A stretch of 11,916 nt of DNA, from positions 1-11,916 of the forward strand of contig CAZILK010000023.1 in assembly GCA_964540135.1 (NCBI GenBank). The letters run 5' to 3'. A model generated the notes under the pieces. It made no database searches and was not told the origin of the DNA. It was given only the letters and a program-made list of their open reading frames with translations. This document shows positions 6,337-11,916 of this stretch, one piece after another. The DNA is from CAZCAQ01 sp964540135. Its GTDB lineage: Bacteria > Patescibacteriota > WWE3 > UBA101185 > UBA10185. The translations under genes were made by a program, and so were the position numbers. The number at the start of each line of letters is the position of its first letter. Position 1 is the stretch's first letter.

Positions 6337-6346
6337 AAATCTTACA

Positions 6347-7087
6347 ATGAGGAATTCAGACAAACGGAGTGGGTTACTTACTAAAGTAATTAACTTACAT
6401 AAACTTTTTAGAGATGGAGAGATACCAACACTTGCGCAACATGAAGTAAATCCAGGTCTTGATAAATCTAGTCGTTTAAACTATATCTATTTTACTTTGC
6501 CCGTTTGTTTAAACTTTCAAAGAAGCTCGCCTGCAATGTGGCAATCCGCACTAAATACTTTTAATGACCCAGAAACAAATTATGTATTTTATCCAGAAAA
6601 GCTGGTTGATAGATCTTTAGAAGGTATTCGTGCAAGCTTGGTTAAACATAAGCTTGGTATTCAACCCAATAAACACACTGACATTTGGATTAGAATTAGT
6701 AACACTCTATATAAGTATTATGACAGTGATCCAAGGCTGCTTCTTAAAGAAGGTGAGTATGATGTTGTTAAAATACTAACCAATCTACAAACTGGGGACA
6801 AAGCTAAATTTCCATTTTTACGAGGGATAAAGCTCTCCAACTATTGGTTATATATTTTAACTCACTTTACCGATTTAAAACTTACTAATATGAATAAACT
6901 TTCTATAATTCCTGATACGCATATAATTCAAAGTACTTACCATCTTGGCTTAACTGACAAAATAGAAACACCAGAAGCTGTAGCCAGAGTTTGGGAAGAA
7001 TTACTAGAGAGCTCTGAGTTATCCCCGGTTGATATGCATGCGGTATTGTGGAACTGGAGTAGAAACAACTTTCATCCGTCGGTTTAA
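6347..7087 (+). CDS. Uncharacterised protein with HhH-GPD-glycosylase-like motifs
   Basis: I do not recognise a named family for this 246-residue protein. Residues 157-171 read PFLRGIKLSNYWLYI, and 189-201 read PDTHIIQSTYHLG. Compared from memory with E. coli endonuclease III (G-R-K-T-A-N-V-V-L ... V-D-T-H-I), this gives G160-x-K162-x-S-N-x-x-L and D190-T-H-I. These are the positions of the catalytic lysine (K120) and aspartate (D138) of HhH-GPD glycosylases, with about ten extra residues between them. There is no C-terminal four-cysteine cluster, so no Fe-S centre; the only cysteine is C54. The rest looks helical and Trp/Tyr-rich (LNFQRSSPAMW 55-65, LWNWSRNNF 234-242), also compatible with an all-helical glycosylase. 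The protein is soluble, with no signal peptide. The gene has its own extended -10 promoter and ends 33 bp before a convergent DUF4112 gene. Gene reality is near certain; the glycosylase relationship is inferred. Confidence 0.9.
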   Translation: MRNSDKRSGLLTKVINLHKLFRDGEIPTLAQHEVNPGLDKSSRLNYIYFTLPVCLNFQRSSPAMWQSALNTFNDPETNYVFYPEKLVDRSLEGIRASLVKHKLGIQPNKHTDIWIRISNTLYKYYDSDPRLLLKEGEYDVVKILTNLQTGDKAKFPFLRGIKLSNYWLYILTHFTDLKLTNMNKLSIIPDTHIIQSTYHLGLTDKIETPEAVARVWEELLESSELSPVDMHAVLWNWSRNNFHPSV

Positions 7088-7120
7088 CAGAAGTCTATCC
7101 AAAAAACTTCTTAGCAAACT

Positions 7121-7471
7121 TTATTCAACAACCTCACCTTCGATTATATCTGCTGGAACATGTTGTTTTAATATATTTAGATTGCGAATATTAGGCTTGA
7201 AAGTAAAGTCAGCAATATCTCCAAGTACTGGTATAAGTCCTATTACAAAATCCACAATTGTGTTAATAACCATTTCAATAAGCTTAGCGGTTGGAATTTT
7301 TGCATTAAATCCAATCCAAACAATATATAGAGAAAGTAATAGAGACACTAGATCACCACCGCCAGGAATTAAACCAAGAAGCGGATCTATTCCGAATCTA
7401 AAATTAAAAACCTTGAATTTATTATCAAGAAGATCTGCAATGTAGATGGCAGCTTTCAAGTGTTTATTCAT
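7121..7471 (-). CDS. DUF4112 family small membrane protein
   Basis: A 116-residue protein matching DUF4112 by its signature: RFGIDPLLGLIPGGGD (25-40), then VDFVIGLIPVLGDIADF (73-89) and FKPNIRN (91-97). Hydrophobic stretches at about 30-54 and 66-86 suggest one or two membrane segments or hairpins. The two halves repeat the same pattern D-x3-GLIP-x2-GD with identical internal spacing (D29 to D40, D74 to D85), which points to an internal duplication. The function of the family is unknown. The gene converges on the 246-residue protein gene (33-bp gap) and diverges from the antiporter gene (119-bp gap). A perfect TATAAT lies 11 bases before the ATG on the minus strand, and no Shine-Dalgarno is present. 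Confidence 0.9.
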   Translation of the reverse strand: MNKHLKAAIYIADLLDNKFKVFNFRFGIDPLLGLIPGGGDLVSLLLSLYIVWIGFNAKIPTAKLIEMVINTIVDFVIGLIPVLGDIADFTFKPNIRNLNILKQHVPADIIEGEVVE

Positions 7472-7482
7472 AACTTACAGTT

Positions 7483-7511
7483 ATTATACTTGGTTTAAAC
7501 ATATGCTCCAA
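7483..7511 (-). promoter_or_regulatory. Promoter of the DUF4112 gene
   Basis: On the minus strand a perfect TATAAT (7483-7488) lies 17 bp downstream of TTGGAG (7506-7511), which keeps the TTG core of a -35 element. The predicted leader is about five bases. An 8-bp palindrome GTTTAAAC (7493-7500) sits in the spacer and might be incidental. Confidence 0.55.
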
Positions 7512-7550
7512 CTTACGCGGTTGTAGATTTGTTACTGCAAGTTCTTTGCA

Positions 7551-7579
7551 TTGTTACTTTACTCGCAACACCATATAAT
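7551..7579 (+). promoter_or_regulatory. Promoter of the antiporter gene
   Basis: TTGTTA (7551-7556), a 17-bp spacer and a perfect TATAAT (7574-7579) make the most complete sigma70-type promoter in the window. The hexamer ends 11 bases before the ATG at 7591, giving a leader of about five bases without a Shine-Dalgarno. Confidence 0.7.
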
Positions 7580-7590
7580 TATTAATAGTT

Positions 7591-9276
7591 ATGGAGAACA
7601 TCTTTTACCAGCTTGCCCTAGTGTTGATCCTTGCCTCTGGAATAGGACTTTTTGTTTTTAAAATAAAACTACCTTTAGTGGTAGCTTACCTATCAACCGG
7701 CCTTTTATTGTCAGCCATTCGCTTGTTTGATCTTGGGCACTCTCCGGTGTTTGAGGTATTGCCTGAGATTGGTATTGCTTTCGTCTTGTTTTTAATAGGT
7801 ATGGAGCTTAAATTAAATGAACTTAAAGCTCTTGGTAAGCCTATTTTTGTTGCAGCTCTAGGTCAGATTGCACTATCGACACTTCTGGGCTTTGGTATTG
7901 CCAAACTACTCGGTTTTGCCGATATAGAGGGGTTATATTTAGGTCTCGGACTTGCTTTTTCATCAACAGTGGTTGTTATCAAGATGCTTCTTGAGAATAG
8001 AGATCTATCGTCTCTTTTTGGCAAGTTATCAATCGGTATGCTTTTAGTCGAAGACCTTGTTGCGATTGTTGTTTTGATGCTGATTTCAGTTAGCAGCTCA
8101 GCCTCTGGTCTTAATAGTGCTCTTCCGTTAGCCACACTTGCCTTTAAAGCACTTGGGTTATTTTTTCTCACCTTTGTCTTATCCAAATACCTTCTAAGTA
8201 AACTTTTTGAATATACAGCTCGGTCAAGTGAGCTGTTATTTATAACCTCAATGGCATGGTGTTTTGCATTTACTAGTCTTGCAGTTATTGCTGGGTTTTC
8301 AGTTGAGATAGGAGCTTTTCTTGCAGGTGTAGCTTTAGCTTCGTCCCCGTATCATATTCAAATAGAGGCAAAGATTAAACCTATGCGAGATTTCTTTTTA
8401 GCGTTGTTTTTTGTATACCTTGGTTCAACTGCTGATCTCCGTGATCTAAGCGCATCCCTTCCAATTATAATTATATTTACACTGTATGCTTTGCTTGTTA
8501 AGCCGGTGATATACATGGCTCTTCTTAGCCGGTTTGGTTTTAGAAAACATACTCTTTTTCAGACATCATTAAATCTTTCTCAGATTTCAGAATTTTCTTT
8601 GATAGTTCTGCTTGTTGGTGTTAAAGCAGGCCTCATCTCACCTGTAACAGTATCAATCATGTCTGTTGTTGCGGTACTTTCAATAACTATTTCATCGGTT
8701 CTCATATCATTTTCCAAAAATATCTATCGTGTTACATCGCCGTTTGTCGCCTTATTTGAAAAAAAAGGCAAAGGGCATTATTTTGAACATAAGCTAGAGA
8801 AAGAGCTTACTGAGCATATTATTGTTATCGGTGCTCACAGAGTCGGAACTCCGATAATAACCTATCTTCACCAAAATAATATCCCGTTTATTGTTATGGA
8901 TTTTAACCCAACTATTATTAGTGATCTCATCAATAAAGATATTTACGCGGTGTATGGAGATATTGGGGATCCTGAGGTTGTTGAGTCTTTGCATCTTGAG
9001 TCGGCAAAGCTTGTTATTTGTACCGCCTCAGACCTTTCTGATAATCAGCTACTCCTTAGCCTTGTTCGTGAACACAATACCAAAGCAAAAGTTATCCTTC
9101 GTGCAACCGATGCTTCTCATGCTAAAACCTTAAAAGAACTTGGTGCGGATTACGTGATTCTCCCGGAAAAAGTATCCGGGGACTATATTGTCCATCAGAT
9201 AAAACATTATTGGCCGGATTTAAACTTTAAAGACGGTATAATATTTGGTAATAAAGCTGTCAGTTCAATAGTTTAG
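7591..9276 (+). CDS. Kef-type CPA2 cation/H+ antiporter with TrkA-N domain
   Basis: A 561-residue membrane protein of the monovalent cation:proton antiporter-2 family. Residues 1 to about 375 are a Na+/H+-exchanger-type bundle of about a dozen hydrophobic segments. E154-D155 in LLVEDLVAI (151-159) correspond to the conserved membrane-embedded acidic site (Q-D in KefC, E-D in other CPA2 members). From about 405 onward is a Rossmann TrkA-N/RCK-N domain: IIVIGAHRVG (410-419, glycine motif) and D437 after the second strand, a position that usually binds a nucleotide ribose. The C-terminus stops soon after this domain, so no full TrkA-C domain follows. The likely role is ligand- or nucleotide-gated K+ or Na+ efflux in exchange for protons at the cell membrane. 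The ion and gating ligand are not determined. The P-type ATPase gene follows 31 bp later in the same direction. Confidence 0.92.
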   Translation: MENIFYQLALVLILASGIGLFVFKIKLPLVVAYLSTGLLLSAIRLFDLGHSPVFEVLPEIGIAFVLFLIGMELKLNELKALGKPIFVAALGQIALSTLLGFGIAKLLGFADIEGLYLGLGLAFSSTVVVIKMLLENRDLSSLFGKLSIGMLLVEDLVAIVVLMLISVSSSASGLNSALPLATLAFKALGLFFLTFVLSKYLLSKLFEYTARSSELLFITSMAWCFAFTSLAVIAGFSVEIGAFLAGVALASSPYHIQIEAKIKPMRDFFLALFFVYLGSTADLRDLSASLPIIIIFTLYALLVKPVIYMALLSRFGFRKHTLFQTSLNLSQISEFSLIVLLVGVKAGLISPVTVSIMSVVAVLSITISSVLISFSKNIYRVTSPFVALFEKKGKGHYFEHKLEKELTEHIIVIGAHRVGTPIITYLHQNNIPFIVMDFNPTIISDLINKDIYAVYGDIGDPEVVESLHLESAKLVICTASDLSDNQLLLSLVREHNTKAKVILRATDASHAKTLKELGADYVILPEKVSGDYIVHQIKHYWPDLNFKDGIIFGNKAVSSIV

Positions 9277-9294
9277 TAAAACCGCAAGTCCTGC

Positions 9295-9309
9295 TAAACT
9301 ATATATAAT
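9295..9309 (+). promoter_or_regulatory. AT-rich -10-like hexamers at the P-type ATPase start
   Basis: The 31-bp gap after the antiporter ends in TAAACT (9295-9300) and TATAAT (9304-9309); the latter overlaps the ATG at 9308. TAAACT would give a leader of at most one base. TATAAT would start transcription inside the coding region and is probably incidental. No Shine-Dalgarno exists, so translation by read-through from the antiporter, or a leaderless transcript, are the two options. Confidence 0.3.
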
Positions 9310-11916
9310 GCCTGCAAGTCTTTCCGGCCTCAGTTCCGAAGATGCCAAACTGAAAATTAAGGAGTACGGTTTCAATGAGATTACCGAGACCGGCCAAGTA
9401 AGTCCTCTTAGAATACTGTTTAGACAGGTTAAAAAGAATTCCGTTGTATATATGCTCCTTGTTTCTGCCATCATTTCTTTTGCAGTAGGCAAGTCAGTTA
9501 CAGGTTATACAGTTCTTGCAGTTATCGTTGCGGTTGTTGCAATTGGTTTTATTCAGGAATTTAAAGCGGAAGAAGCAATCAATTCGCTTAAAAAAATGAT
9601 TCTCCCAGTATCAAATGTTGTCAGGGATGGGAAAAGAATAGAGTTACCTTCACGCGAACTTGTGCCTGGAGATATAGTTATTCTTGGAAATGGGGAGAAA
9701 ATACCAGCTGACTGCGAAGTTCTTGAAGATCACGAATTAAGAGTAAACGAAGCTGTGTTAACTGGAGAGTCAAAAGAGATTGCAAAGATAACTTCTGCCG
9801 ACAAAAATGGTGAGGACAACAAAATCTTTATGGGTACATACATTGTAAACGGAAGATGTGTTGCTCAGGTACTGCATACTGGGATGAATACCAAGTTTGG
9901 TAAGATTGCTCACCTAATTAACACTGCTGAAAAAGAACTCCCGCTTCAAAATAAGATTAATAAAATAACTAAATATATGGTGATACTGGCACTCGTTTCT
10001 TCTTGTTTAACAGGAGTTCTGATGCTTTTTCGTGCCGAAAGTCTTGAAACGGCAGTTTTAGTTAACATCTTAATTGCGGTAGTCGCGATGTCAGTCTCAG
10101 CTTTTCCTGAAGGACTTCCTGTAGTACTTGCAACAACACTTGCTGTTGGTGCAAAACGGATGGCTGTGAAAAATGCCATTGTTAACAGAATGAGTATTAT
10201 TGAGACTCTTGGAGAGACGACAATCATTTGTAGTGATAAAACAGGAACAATTACAAAAGGAGAGATGACTGTAAAGTTTATCTTCACGGGTAACAATCTA
10301 TATGATGTTGAGGGCACTGGCTACACAGGACATGGAAATATTCTTCAAAATAAACAGCCAATAAATATGACCGATGAGCCAACACTCCAAAAGCTTATTC
10401 AAGCTTCAGTTTTATGTAATGATGCAGAGATTGAACGTACTGGTGAAGATAGCGAGTACAAAGCACTAGGAACACCAACCGAAGCAGCTCTTTTAATTCT
10501 TGGTGTTAAAACAGGTCTTTTCAAAGAAAACATCCCAAGTGAGAGAGTAGAAGAAAGACCATTTAGTTCTGAAAGAAAGATGATGTCAGTGTTAGTTGAG
10601 GTAGATGGTAGTGGTATAGTATATGCTAAAGGAGCTCCAGAAATACTTCTTGAAAAGTGCACCACTTATATAAAAGACTCTAAAGTTGTCCCATTAACAT
10701 CTGAAGCAAGAACTACTTTTGAAAATCTTCAACACGAAATGGCATCAAACACTTATCGAACTCTTGCCGTCGCATATAAAGAACAAGGGATTGAGGGTAA
10801 TAGTTATACGGAAGAAAAACTAACACTACTTGGTATCGTGAGTATGGCAGACCCGCCTCGCGAGGAAGTAGCTCAGGCAGTAATTACAGCAAACAAAGCG
10901 GGAATAAAAGTCTGTATGATAACAGGGGATAGTAAACCAACAGCTCTCGCTGTTGCAAAACAAATTGGGCTCGGGAGCGAGGTTTTAGAGGGTAAAGATA
11001 TAGATCAACTATCTGATGAGGAACTTATGATAGCTGTTAAGACAACTCAAGTGTATGCGAGAGTTAAACCTGAGCATAAAATCAGGATTGTTAAAGCGTT
11101 AAAAGATAGTGATGAAATTGTTGCAATGACTGGCGATGGTGTTAATGACGCACCTGCTTTAAAAGAAGCACATGTTGGAATAGCTATGGGGAAAAACGGT
11201 ACTGATGTTTCAAGATCTGTTGCTGATCTGACTTTAAAAGATGATAACTTCGCAACAATTATAGATGCAGTTGCTGAGGGTAGAGCAGTTTTTAATAACA
11301 TAAGAAAATTTGTAACTTATCAATTGAGTTGTAATTTTGCAGAGATCTCTCTTCTTATTGTTGGTGTTATAGTTGCTCCATATCTTGGTTGGTCAATCCC
11401 ATTAATAACTTCCATTCAAATTCTGTTTATGAATCTGGTTACTGATAACCTTCCAGCATTAACACTTGGGTTAAATCCTACATCGCGCGATATTATGACC
11501 GATCAACCTCACAGGAATGCTCAGATTCTAAATAGTACACTTATAAAGCTTGTTGTTGTTACCGGATTCATAATGTTTTTGTTAACGGCATCCGCATATT
11601 TCATTTCAAGAAATATGTTTCACGAATCTCAAGAGACAGCGCAGACCGTTGCTCTTGTTGCTCTAATCACAGTTGAGATAGGTACCGCATTTAGTTTTAG
11701 ATCATTTAGGAAACTTGTTTTTGGGAGAACTTTGTTTGTAAACAAATATCTAGCCATAGCCTCAACAATCTCTATCATTGCAACACTAATTATAATTTAT
11801 ACACCGCTTAATAAAACATTTGAAACGGTTCACATCTCACTTATTGATTGGATAGTCCCAATACTTTTAACAGGTGTTGCAGTTACTCTTCATGATCTTG
11901 TGAAAATATATAATCT
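9308..11916 (+). CDS. Ca2+-type cation-translocating P-type ATPase (open at right edge)
   Basis: A type IIA P-type ATPase, 869 codons visible and still open at the window end. The last residues follow the final predicted helix, so only a few codons are likely missing. Landmarks in order: actuator TGES (152-155), M4 PEGLP (267-271), phosphorylation site CSDKTGTIT (308-316, D310), nucleotide-domain FSSERK (419-424) and KGAPE (441-445), hinge TGDGVNDAP (608-616), M5 N676 and E679, M6 NLVTD (709-713), and M8 E790. Against SERCA by eye, all side-chain ligands of both Ca2+ sites appear to be kept: E268, N676, E679, N709, T712, D713, E790. It should pump Ca2+ (or a similar cation) out of the cytoplasm. 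The ATG at 9308 is the first start after the in-frame stop at 9269. Codon use resembles its neighbours. It is not a pseudogene; no internal stop was found. Confidence 0.94.
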   Translation, partial: MPASLSGLSSEDAKLKIKEYGFNEITETGQVSPLRILFRQVKKNSVVYMLLVSAIISFAVGKSVTGYTVLAVIVAVVAIGFIQEFKAEEAINSLKKMILPVSNVVRDGKRIELPSRELVPGDIVILGNGEKIPADCEVLEDHELRVNEAVLTGESKEIAKITSADKNGEDNKIFMGTYIVNGRCVAQVLHTGMNTKFGKIAHLINTAEKELPLQNKINKITKYMVILALVSSCLTGVLMLFRAESLETAVLVNILIAVVAMSVSAFPEGLPVVLATTLAVGAKRMAVKNAIVNRMSIIETLGETTIICSDKTGTITKGEMTVKFIFTGNNLYDVEGTGYTGHGNILQNKQPINMTDEPTLQKLIQASVLCNDAEIERTGEDSEYKALGTPTEAALLILGVKTGLFKENIPSERVEERPFSSERKMMSVLVEVDGSGIVYAKGAPEILLEKCTTYIKDSKVVPLTSEARTTFENLQHEMASNTYRTLAVAYKEQGIEGNSYTEEKLTLLGIVSMADPPREEVAQAVITANKAGIKVCMITGDSKPTALAVAKQIGLGSEVLEGKDIDQLSDEELMIAVKTTQVYARVKPEHKIRIVKALKDSDEIVAMTGDGVNDAPALKEAHVGIAMGKNGTDVSRSVADLTLKDDNFATIIDAVAEGRAVFNNIRKFVTYQLSCNFAEISLLIVGVIVAPYLGWSIPLITSIQILFMNLVTDNLPALTLGLNPTSRDIMTDQPHRNAQILNSTLIKLVVVTGFIMFLLTASAYFISRNMFHESQETAQTVALVALITVEIGTAFSFRSFRKLVFGRTLFVNKYLAIASTISIIATLIIIYTPLNKTFETVHISLIDWIVPILLTGVAVTLHDLVKIYN

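Noticed and set aside
7029..7445. A 138-codon plus-strand open frame
   Set aside because: It overlaps the 246-residue gene and runs antisense to DUF4112, whose family signature is clear; the composition looks like a shadow frame.
9946..10317. Minus-strand open frames within the P-type ATPase
   Set aside because: They mirror conserved M4 and phosphorylation-site codons of the ATPase and show no independent start signal or motif.
11880..11916. P-type ATPase as a truncated pseudogene
   Set aside because: The frame is intact through the last predicted helix and is simply cut by the window edge.

Overview
The window is an AT-rich, densely packed bacterial chromosome segment. It carries ten complete protein-coding genes, plus one gene that runs off the right edge. 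No rRNA, tRNA, CRISPR array, insertion sequence or phage gene was seen. All reading frames close properly under the standard bacterial code, and TGA acts as a stop at the end of the first gene. The small intergenic gaps, a Mur ligase whose first domain is replaced by membrane helices, a DUF4112 protein and several genes of unassigned function suggest a Patescibacteria/CPR-type genome. This placement is an inference from gene style; no marker gene in the window proves it.

Region 1 (1-3334) concerns cell-wall precursors. A D-alanine--D-alanine ligase (+) meets a membrane-anchored MurF-like ligase (-) tail to tail, with no base between their stop codons. The MurF-like gene is the second gene of an operon headed by an alpha/beta hydrolase, and the two overlap by 8 bp. 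Ddl makes the D-Ala-D-Ala dipeptide that a MurF adds to the UDP-muramyl tripeptide, so these two genes form a substrate-product pair. Region 2 (3373-4128) is a divergently transcribed C39-like cysteine peptidase.

Region 3 (4235-7087) looks like a nucleic-acid repair and nucleotide neighbourhood. It holds a small glycosylase resembling UDG family 6/HDG, a NUDIX hydrolase, an endonuclease/exonuclease/phosphatase-fold enzyme, and an otherwise unrecognised 246-residue protein. That last protein carries a G-x-K ... D-T-H-I pattern like the catalytic core of HhH-GPD DNA glycosylases. It is the most interesting protein in the window. The 233-bp gap before it contains a striking 40-bp dyad-symmetric sequence and a second, smaller hairpin.

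Region 4 (7121-11916) is membrane and ion homeostasis. It contains a DUF4112 membrane protein (-), a Kef-type CPA2 cation/proton antiporter with a C-terminal TrkA-N domain (+), and a Ca2+-type P-type ATPase (+). The ATPase is open to the end of the window at 869 codons and is probably nearly complete.

Transcription signals are unusually close to start codons. Exact TATAAT hexamers, or close variants, lie so near the start of most first-in-unit genes that predicted leaders are 0-7 nt and no Shine-Dalgarno is visible. The one clear internal operon gene (murF-like) does have a GGAG ribosome-binding site. This points to widespread leaderless or near-leaderless mRNAs.
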